Shown here piece by piece: positions 51,616 through 61,579 of a stretch of 64,000 nucleotides of DNA (position 1 is the stretch's first letter; every line of letters starts with the position of its first letter). The position numbers were made by a program, and so were the translations under genes. Origin of the DNA: Geosporobacter ferrireducens (GTDB taxonomy: Bacteria > Bacillota > Clostridia > Peptostreptococcales > Thermotaleaceae); NCBI RefSeq assembly GCF_001750685.1, contig NZ_CP017269.1, forward strand, positions 5,621,416 to 5,685,415, written 5' to 3'. The notes below the pieces were generated by a model. That model worked only from the letters and a program-made list of their open reading frames with translations, had not been told where the DNA came from and did not search any database.

Positions 51616-51644
51616 TTGACGCACTTTACAGCTAACGGTATAAT
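51616..51644 (+). promoter_or_regulatory. Strong promoter of secDF
   Basis: TTGACG (51616-51621), 17-base spacer, TATAAT (51639-51644), 34 bases before secD. Confidence 0.8.
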
Positions 51645-51678
51645 AGCTTTATGAAAAGAATAAGGAGGTTCAGAAACA

Positions 51679-52938
51679 ATGAAGATAAAAAATGCAATCA
51701 TTCTTTTACTCATTGTAGCAATAATAGGTGCTGGAGCCTTTATCGGCATCAATGGAATTCAAATAGGTGACACTCAAATCAGTCCTGTACGCGATATGAT
51801 GAAACTGGGTCTTGATCTAAAGGGCGGTGTATTTGTTGTATTGGAAGCAGAAACTGATGCAACAGGAGATGAATTAAACAGAATCATGGTACAAACTCTC
51901 GGAGTAATCGAAAGAAGAGTAAATGCCATGGGTCTTACTGAGCCCAACATCGTTCGTGAAGGGGATAAAAGAATTAGAGTAGAGCTTCCTGGAGCAAAGA
52001 ATGCACAAGAAGCTATTGATATGATTGGAAAAACTGCTCAGCTTCAATTTGTTAAAACAAATGGAGATGTTATTCTAAGTGGAGATCAGGTTAAAAATGC
52101 TGAAGTTGTATTTGAAAGCAATAAAGGAAATGTTCCTTCAGTATCTCTAGAATTTAATAGTGAAGGTGCGAGAGCATTTCAAGCTGCAACAAAAGAAGTT
52201 TCAGCTGCTACAGATATCAATGACAGAATTATAGCCATTATTTTAGATGAGCAAATCATTTCCGCCCCTGAGGTTAGAGAAGAGATTCCAAACGGCAGGG
52301 CTGTCATCACCGGTAATTTTACAATTGACGAAGCATCTAACCTGGCTGCTTTGATTAGAGGGGGAGCACTGCCTGTTAATCTCACAGAGGTGCAAACCTC
52401 AGCGATAGGTCCTACGTTAGGACTGGATTCACTAAACAAGAGTATTGACGCAGCCAAAATTGGTATTGCTTTGGTGCTACTATTCATGTTGATCTATTAT
52501 AGAGTACCTGGTTTAATCGCAAGCATTGCGTTATTGTTGTATATATTAATTGTTTTATATGTATTTATAGGATTTGGTGCAACCCTTACATTGCCGGGTG
52601 TAGCAGGTCTGATATTATCCATTGGTATGGCAGTAGATGCAAATGTAATCATATTTGAAAGGCTGAAAGAAGAGCTTAGAAATGGGAAGTCTTTGAGAGC
52701 CGCAGTAGATTCAGGCTTCGCAAGAGCGTTAACAACAATTCTCGACGCCAACATTACCACAATGATAGCAGGTATTGTATTGTTTCAGTTCGGTTCCGGT
52801 CCTATCAAAGGATTTGCAGTAACCTTGATGATCGGTATAGGCGTGAGTATGTTTACAGCGGTAGTCATTACAAAAATGTTATTAAAGCTGTTCATTAATA
52901 TTAATATCTTTAAAAATACGAAATTGTATGGGGCATAG
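51679..52938 (+). CDS. secD: Protein translocase subunit SecD
   Basis: Uses proton motive force to pull secreted proteins through SecYEG. 419 residues: N-terminal membrane segment, periplasmic P1 domain (LGLDLKGGVFVVLEAE, GVIERRVNAMGLTEPN, RVELPGA) and five C-terminal membrane segments with the RND-type AVDANVIIFERLKEELRNGK. Separate from secF but adjacent, 16 bases apart. Confidence 0.95.
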   Translation: MKIKNAIILLLIVAIIGAGAFIGINGIQIGDTQISPVRDMMKLGLDLKGGVFVVLEAETDATGDELNRIMVQTLGVIERRVNAMGLTEPNIVREGDKRIRVELPGAKNAQEAIDMIGKTAQLQFVKTNGDVILSGDQVKNAEVVFESNKGNVPSVSLEFNSEGARAFQAATKEVSAATDINDRIIAIILDEQIISAPEVREEIPNGRAVITGNFTIDEASNLAALIRGGALPVNLTEVQTSAIGPTLGLDSLNKSIDAAKIGIALVLLFMLIYYRVPGLIASIALLLYILIVLYVFIGFGATLTLPGVAGLILSIGMAVDANVIIFERLKEELRNGKSLRAAVDSGFARALTTILDANITTMIAGIVLFQFGSGPIKGFAVTLMIGIGVSMFTAVVITKMLLKLFININIFKNTKLYGA

Positions 52939-52954
52939 AAAGGAGCGATAGTAT

Positions 52955-53836
52955 ATGATGATTATGAATAAAACCAAGCTATGGTTCGGCCTTTCTATTG
53001 CCATTATTGCAATTGGCTTAATAATGGGAATGATGAACGGCCTTAATATGGGAATTGACTTTACTGGCGGAACAATGATGCAGTTCAATTTAGGACAGGA
53101 AGTAAAGGTTGATGAAATCAAAGATGTTATCGCAGATTTTGCCCTAGATGCAGATATCATCCATGCAGGTCAGGCAAAAAATGAAATTATCATCAAGACA
53201 AAAGCAGATCTTAATAACGATCAAAGACAAGAAATTTTCAATGCCTTTAAAGAAAGGTATAATTTGGAGGATGAGGATTTTTTACAAGCGGAGCAATTTG
53301 GTCCGGCGATTGGGGAAGAGATTCGAAATAGAGCACTATTATCTATTGCTATTGCTGCTTTAGGAATGTTGGCTTATATCACATTCCGTTTCGAATTCAA
53401 ATTCGGGGTTGCTGCCATTATTGCATTGCTTCATGATATATTTATTGTGTTATCTGTATATGCCATCTTTAGAATTCCTGTAAACAGTTCTTTTGTAGCA
53501 GCAATTCTAACAATTGTAGGATATTCCATCAATGATACGATTGTTGTATTCGATAGAATCCGAGAAAATGTAAAATTTATGAAAAAGGCTACTTTTGAAG
53601 AAATTGCAGATTTAAGTATTAATCAGACGATTGTACGTTCTATCAACACTTCTTTTACTACTTTATTATCAATTATCATGCTTTATATTCTGGGTGTAGA
53701 TGCAATCCGCCAATTTGCTCTTCCCCTGATTGCGGGTATCGCTACAGGTACCTATTCATCTATTTTTATTGCTAGTCCAGTATGGACACTATGGAAGAAT
53801 TGGGAGAAAAAAAGAAATCGCTATAACGCTGTTTAA
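52955..53836 (+). CDS. secF: Protein translocase subunit SecF
   Basis: Partner of SecD. 293 residues: first membrane segment, GIDFTGGTMMQFNL, a small external domain, and the conserved GYSINDTIVVFDRIRENVK with four further membrane segments. AAGGAG precedes ATG. A strong terminator follows. Confidence 0.95.
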   Translation: MMIMNKTKLWFGLSIAIIAIGLIMGMMNGLNMGIDFTGGTMMQFNLGQEVKVDEIKDVIADFALDADIIHAGQAKNEIIIKTKADLNNDQRQEIFNAFKERYNLEDEDFLQAEQFGPAIGEEIRNRALLSIAIAALGMLAYITFRFEFKFGVAAIIALLHDIFIVLSVYAIFRIPVNSSFVAAILTIVGYSINDTIVVFDRIRENVKFMKKATFEEIADLSINQTIVRSINTSFTTLLSIIMLYILGVDAIRQFALPLIAGIATGTYSSIFIASPVWTLWKNWEKKRNRYNAV

Positions 53837-53870
53837 GTAACATGTTTTAAAGCTTATATTTCATGTAAGA

Positions 53871-53913
53871 AAATGGTAATACTATTAAATAGTGTATTAC
53901 CATTTTCTTTTAT
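53871..53913 (+). terminator. Terminator after secF
   Basis: AAATGGTAATAC (53871-53882) pairs with GTATTACCATTT (53894-53905), followed by a T-rich tract. It lies before the AarF gene start. Confidence 0.88.
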
Positions 53914-53936
53914 TTTTTGCAGAGTTGGTGTTTATA

Positions 53937-55619
53937 TTGAAAAGAAAAATTTTACCGGGTTATCGACATTTAAAACGATATAAAAAAATAGCAGACATTA
54001 TGGTTAAATATGGGTTCGGTTACTTTGTGGAAAGACTATATCATAAAGGGCTGGTGCCCAATTGGATCGTAGAGATGAAGCGTGTTAATACTTCGCTTAC
54101 TGCAGGACAACGGCTTCGAATGGCCTTAGAGGAATTAGGGCCTACATTTGTTAAGCTGGGACAGATTCTAAGTACGCGGCCGGATATTGTATCTGAAGAA
54201 GTTATTTCTGAACTTTCCAAGCTGCAAGACCACGCATCAAAAATCCCCTTTTCTCTAGTTGAGAAGTCTATAAGCAGCGGATTGGGAATGAATATAACGG
54301 CGGATTTTCACTACTTTTCCTCTGAACCAACTGCAGCTGCTTCCATAGGACAAGTTCACTGTGCAAAGCTGTATTCCGGGGAAGATGTTGTATTGAAAAT
54401 TCAAAGACCCAATATTAAAGGAGTAATTGCTAAAGATATTGATATTTTACTGCAGATGGCTACTTTATTTGATGAATTTTATCCGGGTGAAATGCCTTTC
54501 AAAGTAGTAGAAGTCGTTCATGAATTCTCCAACTCCATCAATCGTGAGCTTGACTACACGATAGAAGCAAGAAATACAGAAAAATTCAGAGAAAACTTTC
54601 AAGGTCATGCCAATGTATTAATCCCTAAAGTATATTGGGAATATACTTCAAAAACAATTCTTACCCTTGAAAGGATCGATGGGGTGAAAGTGGCGGATAC
54701 TGAAACCTTAAAAATGAAAGGCTGGGATATAAAAGAAATCGGAGATTTGATTGCTACTTCCTTTATGAAACAGGTTTTTATTCACGGATTGTTCCATGGC
54801 GATCCACATCCCGGAAATATATTTGTAGTAAATGAGAAGAAGATTGCTTTTATAGATTTTGGAATCGTAGGTTATCTAGATAAAGAGACGATGAATTTTA
54901 TAGCAGATTTGTTCATTGCAGGAGCAAAAAAAGATATCGATAAAATTGTTACCCTATTAGTAGAGATCGATGCACTTACTGAGGACACAAATATCAGAAG
55001 ATTGAAGGAAGATATCTCTTTTGTTCTAAATCTATATTACAACACTCCGCTAAAACGATTAAATATGAGTGAAGCAGTTTCGGCCCTTATGCAGATTGCA
55101 TATCATAATAGGGTGAAATTGCCGCTGCAGTTTACAATACTGGCAAAAGCAGTGATTACCTTAGAGGGCTGCGTTAAAATGCTAAATCCAGATTTTAGTG
55201 TTTCAAATATTGCAAGCCAATTTATTGGGGAGATTTCTGCTTACCGCTTCAATCCAAAGAAGATTCTCTATGAGGGAATTGATTATGCTGATGACTTATT
55301 TTCATCCTTGAAGAATTTTCCCAGATATTTAAAAAGTCTTTTACACAAATTAGAGCGGAATGAAATTAAAATTATTGTAGATCAGATTGGTGTACAAAAA
55401 CTAGCATGCTCACTGCAGGAAGCGGGAAATCGCCTCTCTATCAGTCTATTAATCGCAGCGTTAATGCTTTCTTCATCTCATCTCATTACAAGCACTTCAA
55501 GTTTTCGTTATATTTTACAGATGAATCAAATTGGATTGATCGGATATAGTGCAGCATTAACGCTAGTAATTCTCTTTTTCATCTATGTACACCGCAGTAA
55601 AATCAATAAGAATAAATAA
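53937..55619 (+). CDS. AarF/UbiB/ABC1-family atypical kinase
   Basis: About 560 residues of the UbiB/ADCK family. Landmarks are the KxGQ motif FVKLGQILSTRPD, the A-rich nucleotide loop in TAAASIGQVH, the ExD-type motif in NRELDYTIEARN, catalytic FHGDPHPGNIF, and metal-binding IDFGIVG. Two C-terminal membrane segments. In other bacteria the family supports quinone synthesis; in anaerobes the role is unclear. TTG 53937 is preferred because frames starting at 53892 begin inside the secF terminator. Confidence 0.88.
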   Translation: MKRKILPGYRHLKRYKKIADIMVKYGFGYFVERLYHKGLVPNWIVEMKRVNTSLTAGQRLRMALEELGPTFVKLGQILSTRPDIVSEEVISELSKLQDHASKIPFSLVEKSISSGLGMNITADFHYFSSEPTAAASIGQVHCAKLYSGEDVVLKIQRPNIKGVIAKDIDILLQMATLFDEFYPGEMPFKVVEVVHEFSNSINRELDYTIEARNTEKFRENFQGHANVLIPKVYWEYTSKTILTLERIDGVKVADTETLKMKGWDIKEIGDLIATSFMKQVFIHGLFHGDPHPGNIFVVNEKKIAFIDFGIVGYLDKETMNFIADLFIAGAKKDIDKIVTLLVEIDALTEDTNIRRLKEDISFVLNLYYNTPLKRLNMSEAVSALMQIAYHNRVKLPLQFTILAKAVITLEGCVKMLNPDFSVSNIASQFIGEISAYRFNPKKILYEGIDYADDLFSSLKNFPRYLKSLLHKLERNEIKIIVDQIGVQKLACSLQEAGNRLSISLLIAALMLSSSHLITSTSSFRYILQMNQIGLIGYSAALTLVILFFIYVHRSKINKNK

Positions 55620-55840
55620 AGCCAGCTTGCAGGATAATTAGAAAATTTGAAGAATTAATACATACTATTGAATACATGGAAAATATGTCATATAATGAAT
55701 TGTATCTATTTCGACATATATATAATATTTAGAAAAGCTTTGTATAATTTTAAAATCATTGTGGTAAGGATAAGTAAAAAATATAATTTTGTCAAGTACT
55801 GAGATTTTTTTGGTACTTGTAGAAAACGGAGGGAATATAA

Positions 55841-56353
55841 ATGGATTTAAAAGATAAAATTAGAGTGATACCTGATTTTCCTGAGAAAGGTATACGATTT
55901 AAGGATATAACGACTTTATTAAATGATGGCGAAGCTTTTCATTATACAATAGATCAGTTTGTAAAGGAAGTTGAAGATAAGGATTTTGATCTGGTTATTG
56001 GACCAGAATCAAGAGGTTTTATCGTAGGGACTCCGTTAGCTTATGCATTGAAAAAAGGATTTGTACCCGTGAGAAAACCGAATAAGCTGCCTGGTGAGAC
56101 CATACGTTATGAATATAAGTTGGAGTACGGAAGTGATTCTTTAGAAATACATAGGGATGCGATAAAACCCGGACAAAAGGTTATTATTGCAGACGATCTA
56201 TTGGCAACTGGCGGAACAATTTATTCAACAATAAAATTAATTGAAGAACTTGGTGGAATTATCGTAGGTGTTCTTTTTTTAATAGAGCTAACATACTTAG
56301 AAGGCAGACAACGCCTTGAAGGATACGATGTAAGGTCATTGGTAAAGTATTAA
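55841..56353 (+). CDS. apt: Adenine phosphoribosyltransferase
   Basis: Salvages adenine to AMP using PRPP. 170 residues, full length. Starts IRVIPDFPEKGIRFKDITTL, has GPESRGFIVGTPLAYAL and the PRPP-binding motif VIIADDLLATGGT. Precedes relA, the frequent Firmicutes order. Confidence 0.95.
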   Translation: MDLKDKIRVIPDFPEKGIRFKDITTLLNDGEAFHYTIDQFVKEVEDKDFDLVIGPESRGFIVGTPLAYALKKGFVPVRKPNKLPGETIRYEYKLEYGSDSLEIHRDAIKPGQKVIIADDLLATGGTIYSTIKLIEELGGIIVGVLFLIELTYLEGRQRLEGYDVRSLVKY

Positions 56354-56385
56354 AGTGGTTGGTTACCCAACCACTTATTCTTTCT
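56353..56385 (+). terminator. Terminator after apt
   Basis: AAGTGGTTGG-TTAC-CCAACCACTT (56353-56376), then ATTCTTTCTATTTT. Confidence 0.8.
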
Positions 56386-56501
56386 ATTTTGACAAATATG
56401 TGTATTGTATACTGTTTTTTTTAATTCTTTTGTTATATAATATATTTAATATTTTTAAGACTATATAATTTTACATCAAGTAGTAATAATAGGGTGATAA
56501 T

Positions 56502-58670
56502 ATGTTAGAGAACTTGCTGGCGCAAATACAACAATATAATCCAAACAGTGATTTGAGCCTGATAATAAAGGCATACAACTTCGCTGAAAGTGCTCATGAA
56601 GGCCAGATTAGAAAATCAGGTGAAAAATACTTTGTTCACCCTGTTGAGGTGGCAAGGATTCTTACTGAGCTGGAAATGGATGATTCTACAATTGTAGCAG
56701 GACTGCTGCATGATGTGATTGAAGATACAAAATACAGCTATGACCAAATTAAAAAAGAATTTAGTGAGGAAGTAGCAGTTCTTGTAGAAGGTGTTACCAA
56801 ACTGGGGAACTTCACCTATGAGACAAAAGAAGAAAGGCAGGCTGAGAGCCTGCGAAAAATGTTTATTGCCATGGCTAAGGATATACGTGTAATTATCATA
56901 AAGCTTGCAGACCGTCTCCATAACATGAGAACCCTAAAATATATGAACGAGAATAAGAAAAAAGAAAAAGCCATGGAAACCATTGAGATTTATGCTCCTA
57001 TTGCCCATCGTTTGGGAATATCAAAAATAAAATGGGAATTGGAAGACTTGTCCCTTCGATACATTGATCCTGACGGCTACTATGAATTAGTAGAAAAAGT
57101 AGCCAAAAAAAGACGTGAGCGGGAAGATTATATTAATCAAGTAATAAAACAATTAAAAGAAGCATTATACAGTGTAAATATTGAATTTGAACTTAGCGGT
57201 CGTCCTAAGCATTTTTACAGTATTTATCGAAAAATGGTTTACCAGCATAAATCCTTTGAAGAGATATTTGACCTAACAGCTATACGGATTATTGTAGATA
57301 GCATAAAGGACTGTTATGGTGTATTGGGTATCGTTCATACTATGTGGAAGCCGATTCCCGGAAGATTTAAAGACTATATTGCAATGCCAAAACCCAATAT
57401 GTATCAATCCCTTCATACTACAGTAATCGGCCCTAAGGGTGAACCTTTTGAGATACAGATTCGAACAAGAGAAATGCATCGGATTGCAGAATATGGTATT
57501 GCTGCCCATTGGAAATACAAAGAAGGCCGCAGTGCCGAAGAGGATATGGATGACAAACTTAACTGGCTCCGTCAGCTATTGGAGTGGCAAAGAGACCTTA
57601 GCGATCCTAGAGAGTTTATGGAATCTTTAAAAATAGATTTATTTACGAATGAGGTTTTTGTATTCACACCTAAGGGCGATGTGGTGGACCTGCCTGCAGG
57701 CTCTACACCTGTAGATTTTGCTTATAAAATTCACTCTGCCATCGGAAATAGCTGTATAGGTGCCAAAGTAGACGGCCGAATTGTACCCTTAGATTATAAA
57801 CTTAAAAATGGCAATATCGTCGAAGTTTTAACTTCAAGTCATAGTAATGGTCCAAGCAGAGATTGGCTGAAGTTCGTAAAGAGTACACAAGCTAAAAATA
57901 GGATTCGTCAGTGGTTTAAAAAGGAAAGAAAAGAAGAAAATACTGAAAAGGGAAAAGAAATGCTTGAGAAAGAGGCACGGAGAAGTGGTTATGATGTTCA
58001 AGCATTGCTAAAACCTCAGTGGTTAAGTCAATTAACGAAAAAATTCAATTTAAATACGATTGATGATCTTTATGCTGCCATTGGTTATGGCGGCATTATG
58101 ATGAACCAAGTTATACCAAAGCTCAAAGAAATGTATAAATTGGCTCAAAAAGAGGAGAAATCCGGGGAAGATCTCATCAGTTCCCATTCAAAGCAGTATA
58201 AACCCCGACAAGAAAACAAAGGAAATCAGGGAGTAAAGGTTAAGGGAATTGACAATATATTGGTACGTTTTTCAAAATGTTGCAATCCTGTTCCTGGAGA
58301 TGAAATTATTGGTTTTATTACAAGAGGCCGTGGTGTTTCTATTCATAGAAAAGACTGCCCCAATATGGCTGATGATTACGAATCCTTAGACCGTTTCATT
58401 GAAGTAGAGTGGGATGAGGGCCGTCAAATTTCTTATCAAACTGAAATACAGATCATCGCATCGGACCGAAAGGGTTTATTATCAGAAATAACAAATGTAT
58501 TATCGGAAACAAAGCTGACGGTTACAGCGATCAATGCAAGAACCAACAAAGAGAGAATCGCTATTATCAATTTAACCATTGAGATTACGAATATAGCGCA
58601 GTTAGATAGACTAATGAATAAAATTAAAACCATGCAGGGCGTTATGGATGTGTATCGAGTCACTTCCTAA
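56502..58670 (+). CDS. relA: Bifunctional (p)ppGpp synthetase/hydrolase (Rel)
   Basis: Controls the stringent response. 722 residues: HD hydrolase domain (HPVEVARIL, GLLHDVIEDTKY, ADRLHNMRTL), synthetase domain (RFKDYIAMPKPNMYQSLHTT), TGS (VFTPKGDVVDLPAGSTPVDF), a zinc-finger region with SKCCNPVPGD and HRKDCPN, and a C-terminal ACT domain. Both catalytic domains look intact. dtd follows after 21 bases, as in Bacillus. Confidence 0.96.
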   Translation: MLENLLAQIQQYNPNSDLSLIIKAYNFAESAHEGQIRKSGEKYFVHPVEVARILTELEMDDSTIVAGLLHDVIEDTKYSYDQIKKEFSEEVAVLVEGVTKLGNFTYETKEERQAESLRKMFIAMAKDIRVIIIKLADRLHNMRTLKYMNENKKKEKAMETIEIYAPIAHRLGISKIKWELEDLSLRYIDPDGYYELVEKVAKKRREREDYINQVIKQLKEALYSVNIEFELSGRPKHFYSIYRKMVYQHKSFEEIFDLTAIRIIVDSIKDCYGVLGIVHTMWKPIPGRFKDYIAMPKPNMYQSLHTTVIGPKGEPFEIQIRTREMHRIAEYGIAAHWKYKEGRSAEEDMDDKLNWLRQLLEWQRDLSDPREFMESLKIDLFTNEVFVFTPKGDVVDLPAGSTPVDFAYKIHSAIGNSCIGAKVDGRIVPLDYKLKNGNIVEVLTSSHSNGPSRDWLKFVKSTQAKNRIRQWFKKERKEENTEKGKEMLEKEARRSGYDVQALLKPQWLSQLTKKFNLNTIDDLYAAIGYGGIMMNQVIPKLKEMYKLAQKEEKSGEDLISSHSKQYKPRQENKGNQGVKVKGIDNILVRFSKCCNPVPGDEIIGFITRGRGVSIHRKDCPNMADDYESLDRFIEVEWDEGRQISYQTEIQIIASDRKGLLSEITNVLSETKLTVTAINARTNKERIAIINLTIEITNIAQLDRLMNKIKTMQGVMDVYRVTS

Positions 58671-58691
58671 GCAAGCACGAGGAGGAATAAG

Positions 58692-59141
58692 ATGCGGGCA
58701 GTTGTGCAGAGAGTTACCCAAGCCGCTGTTGTAGTGGATGGGAAACGGGTTGGAGAAATACAAAAAGGTTTTTTAGTATTGCTTGGGGTAGAAGAATCTG
58801 ACGACCTCAAGGATGTAGAGTATATGACAGATAAAATTACAAATTTAAGAGTTTTTGAGGATGAAAATGATAAGATGAATTTATCATTAATAGATATTCA
58901 GGGAGAGCTATTGGTAGTCTCCCAGTTCACATTGCTAGGGGATTGTCGCAAGGGCAGAAGACCAAGCTTTAGCAGCGCAGCTAGACCTGAACAGGCAAAT
59001 CAGCTATACCTGCTTTTTGTTGAACAGTGTAGGGCAAAGGGAATAAAGGTAGAAACTGGAGTTTTTCAAGCCCATATGGAAGTAAGCCTATGTAATGATG
59101 GTCCTGTCACTATGCTTGTTGATAGCCAGAGAAATTTTTAG
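58692..59141 (+). CDS. dtd: D-aminoacyl-tRNA deacylase
   Basis: Removes D-amino acids from mischarged tRNAs. 149 residues with RAVVQRVTQAAVVVDGKRVG, SQFTLLGDCRKGRRPSFSSA (SQ active-site motif) and NDGPVTMLVDSQ (GP motif). AGGAGG precedes ATG. Confidence 0.94.
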   Translation: MRAVVQRVTQAAVVVDGKRVGEIQKGFLVLLGVEESDDLKDVEYMTDKITNLRVFEDENDKMNLSLIDIQGELLVVSQFTLLGDCRKGRRPSFSSAARPEQANQLYLLFVEQCRAKGIKVETGVFQAHMEVSLCNDGPVTMLVDSQRNF

Positions 59142-59153
59142 GAGGAGATATCA

Positions 59154-59777
59154 TTGTTGATTGAGCGGATACCGGCAGGAATATATGCTGCAAATTGTTA
59201 CGTTATAACCTGTGAGGAAACTGGCAAAGCCGCTATTATCGATCCGGGCGGGGATGCAAAAGATATTTTAAAATTTATTGAGGAGCAGCAACTGGAACTT
59301 TCTTTTATATTGCTTACCCATGGGCACGGGGATCATATCGGAGGGATTGCAGATATCCTTACAGCAAAGAAGGTACCTGTTTTGATTCATAGAGAAGATG
59401 CATATCTTTTAAAGGATGCAGAAAAAAACCTATCTAGTTTCATGAGCGGGCCAAAAATTGAAATAGAAGCAGATCGTTTATTAGAGGATCAAGAGATTAT
59501 CGAATTAGGGAATCTTAAATTAAAAGTACTTCACACACCTGGACATACGCTTGGAAGTACATGTGTTTTTGTTGAAGATGTAGTATTCACCGGGGACACC
59601 TTGTTTGCAAACTCTATCGGCAGAACAGACTTGGAAGGTGGTTCTTTTAAGAGTATTATCCAATCCATTCTATTAAAATTGTTTGTGTTGCCTGATGAAA
59701 CAAAGGTTATGCCCGGACATGGACCTGCTTCAACGATAAGTATCGAAAAACTGACAAATCCATTTGTAAATCAGTAG
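59154..59777 (+). CDS. MBL-fold metallo-hydrolase (glyoxalase II-like)
   Basis: A 207-residue metallo-beta-lactamase fold hydrolase. Metal motif LTHGHGDHIGG (HxHxDH), later HTPGHTLGS and VFTGDTLFANSIGRTD, and final PGHGP. TTG start after AGGAGG. It is the YqgX/GloB-like short type that follows relA-dtd in Clostridia; the substrate is not determined. Confidence 0.9.
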   Translation: MLIERIPAGIYAANCYVITCEETGKAAIIDPGGDAKDILKFIEEQQLELSFILLTHGHGDHIGGIADILTAKKVPVLIHREDAYLLKDAEKNLSSFMSGPKIEIEADRLLEDQEIIELGNLKLKVLHTPGHTLGSTCVFVEDVVFTGDTLFANSIGRTDLEGGSFKSIIQSILLKLFVLPDETKVMPGHGPASTISIEKLTNPFVNQ

Positions 59778-59787
59778 GAAAATGCAT

Positions 59788-59839
59788 AGCCCTCTCTGTA
59801 ACGGGTCAAAATAACAAAAGATATATCTTTAGGAGGGCT
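59788..59839 (+). promoter_or_regulatory. Possible ribosome-site-masking leader hairpin
   Basis: AGCCCTC (59788-59794) can pair with GAGGGCT (59833-59839), covering part of the AGGAGG (59831-59836) that serves the small HTH gene at 59849. It could restrict translation or mark termination of the MBL transcript. Confidence 0.4.
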
Positions 59840-59848
59840 GATTTTCAT

Positions 59849-60031
59849 ATGGATAAAAAGATTGGATACTATTTAGGCAGAAAAAACATGAATCAATTTG
59901 TGGACATTGACTTTCATGATTTTATCGACATGGTTCAATCGGGATTAGCAGATGAAGAAATTGCTAGAGAATTAGGAATCAGCGGAAACTATGTAAAGAA
60001 GCTAAAAAATGAAATGACAATCCGTTATTAG
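59849..60031 (+). CDS. Small helix-turn-helix protein
   Basis: 60 residues with a compact C-terminal helix-turn-helix (LADEEIARELGISGNYVKKL). The N-terminus is MDKKIGYYLGRKNMNQFVDI. It lies upstream of hemZ with 15 bases between. It is likely a DNA-binding regulator, perhaps an autoregulator, but targets are unknown. Confidence 0.75.
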   Translation: MDKKIGYYLGRKNMNQFVDIDFHDFIDMVQSGLADEEIARELGISGNYVKKLKNEMTIRY

Positions 60032-60046
60032 TATAGGGTGATTAAA

Positions 60047-61531
60047 ATGATAAAAGTTTTATTACAGGGCCATGATTATCAATATGAGGTATTGGAATTG
60101 CTGAAAATTTTTATGAAACCTACGGATATTGATTTTATTGACTGTGAAGCTTTGGTAGACTACCAAAGCTTTTTGTTAGTAAATGAACTGTATGAAAAAG
60201 AAAGGCAAATCCAAATTCACTCAACCATAAGAAAAAATAATGAAATACTGCGCCAAGACATCAGAAGCATAGAAAAGAAAGACCTCGATGCAATAAATCT
60301 AAATAGAGAGATTAAAAAATCTATAAAATTGAGCATTTATGAAGTGATTAGTTATACATATGGAAAATTCTCGGAATGGGGAATCCTAACAGGCATCAGA
60401 CCTACGAAAATTGTACATGAGCTTATGGATCATAATCATACAACTATAGAGATTGATCATATCCTTAAAGATAGATATAAAATAAATGAAGAAAAGCGTA
60501 AATTGTTATTGGATGTTGCAGTTGTTGAAAGACCTTTTATTGTTAACAATAAAAGTGATCAAGTCAGTCTATATATCAGCATTCCTTTTTGCCCAACGCG
60601 ATGTGTATACTGCTCATTTCCATCTAACCCTTTAAACCAAGGGCATAAACCTATCGCCCGGTACATGGAGGCTTTGCTCTATGAGATTGTAGAAGTAACA
60701 GCATTATTAAAAGACTTTGGTAAGAAAATAGAAACACTATACATTGGAGGCGGAACACCAACCTCTCTGAATGCAGTTAACATAAATAAAATTATGTCAA
60801 CCATCAGTAAAAACATAGACCTTACAACATTAAAAGAGTTTACAGTAGAAGCCGGCAGACCTGATACCATTGATCGAGAAAAGCTGGAGATTTTGAAATC
60901 CTATGGCGTAAACCGAATAAGCATCAATCCACAAACAATGAATACGCAAACACTCCAGCAAATTGGCCGCGATCATTCACCAAAAGAAATTACTGAAGCT
61001 TTTTGGCTGGCAAAAGAAATAGGCTTCAAAACAATAAACATGGACGTTATTGTTGGTTTACCGGGAGAAGGCTGTACAGAGGTTGCAGATACTATGAAGG
61101 CCTTAGAGGAATTATCTCCTGAAAACATTACTGTCCATACCCTTGCAATAAAGCGGGCATCTAACCTAAGAGAGAAGCTGAATGACTATCAGTTGGCTAT
61201 GGAAAAACAAGCGAAAGATATGTTAAAAATAACAAAAGAGTATACCTATAAAATGGGAATGATCCCCTATTATTTATATAGACAAAAATTCATGGTGGGA
61301 AATTTAGAGAATACAGGTTATTGCAAACCAGGCCATGAATGCATCTACAATATTCAGATCATGGAAGAAAGACAAAGCATACTGGCGATGGGAGCGGGAG
61401 CAATTTCTAAAATTGTATATCCTGAAGAAAACCGGCTAGAAAGAGTACCGAATCTAACAAATGTTGATCAATATATACAAAGAGTGAAGGAAATGGTCGA
61501 AAGAAAGAGAAAAGAATTGATGAATTCATAA
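60047..61531 (+). CDS. hemZ: HemZ-like coproporphyrinogen dehydrogenase-type radical SAM protein
   Basis: A 494-residue radical SAM protein of the HemN/HemZ group. After a 160-residue N-terminal domain comes YISIPFCPTRCVYCSFPSNP (CxxxCxxC cluster), LYIGGGTPTSLN, and RISINPQTMNTQTLQQIGRD. A C-terminal region has GYCKPGHECIYNIQIMEERQ. ATG 60047 follows AGGGTGA; GTG 60038 overlaps it. HemZ from Bacillus gave anaerobic coproporphyrinogen oxidation in reports; many clostridial versions have no heme pathway, so activity is uncertain. Confidence 0.85.
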   Translation: MIKVLLQGHDYQYEVLELLKIFMKPTDIDFIDCEALVDYQSFLLVNELYEKERQIQIHSTIRKNNEILRQDIRSIEKKDLDAINLNREIKKSIKLSIYEVISYTYGKFSEWGILTGIRPTKIVHELMDHNHTTIEIDHILKDRYKINEEKRKLLLDVAVVERPFIVNNKSDQVSLYISIPFCPTRCVYCSFPSNPLNQGHKPIARYMEALLYEIVEVTALLKDFGKKIETLYIGGGTPTSLNAVNINKIMSTISKNIDLTTLKEFTVEAGRPDTIDREKLEILKSYGVNRISINPQTMNTQTLQQIGRDHSPKEITEAFWLAKEIGFKTINMDVIVGLPGEGCTEVADTMKALEELSPENITVHTLAIKRASNLREKLNDYQLAMEKQAKDMLKITKEYTYKMGMIPYYLYRQKFMVGNLENTGYCKPGHECIYNIQIMEERQSILAMGAGAISKIVYPEENRLERVPNLTNVDQYIQRVKEMVERKRKELMNS

Positions 61532-61540
61532 GCCATATAT

Positions 61541-61569
61541 TGACAGATAACATAGGCTACATTATAATA
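61541..61569 (+). promoter_or_regulatory. Strong promoter of hisS-aspS
   Basis: Consensus TTGACA (61541-61546), 17-base spacer, TATAAT (61564-61569). Transcription should start about 61576, at the 5' end of the T-box. Confidence 0.88.
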
Positions 61570-61579
61570 TAAGAAAATT

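Noticed and set aside
53892..53936. N-terminal extension of the AarF protein
   Set aside because: These codons lie in the secF terminator hairpin and encode no family-like residues.
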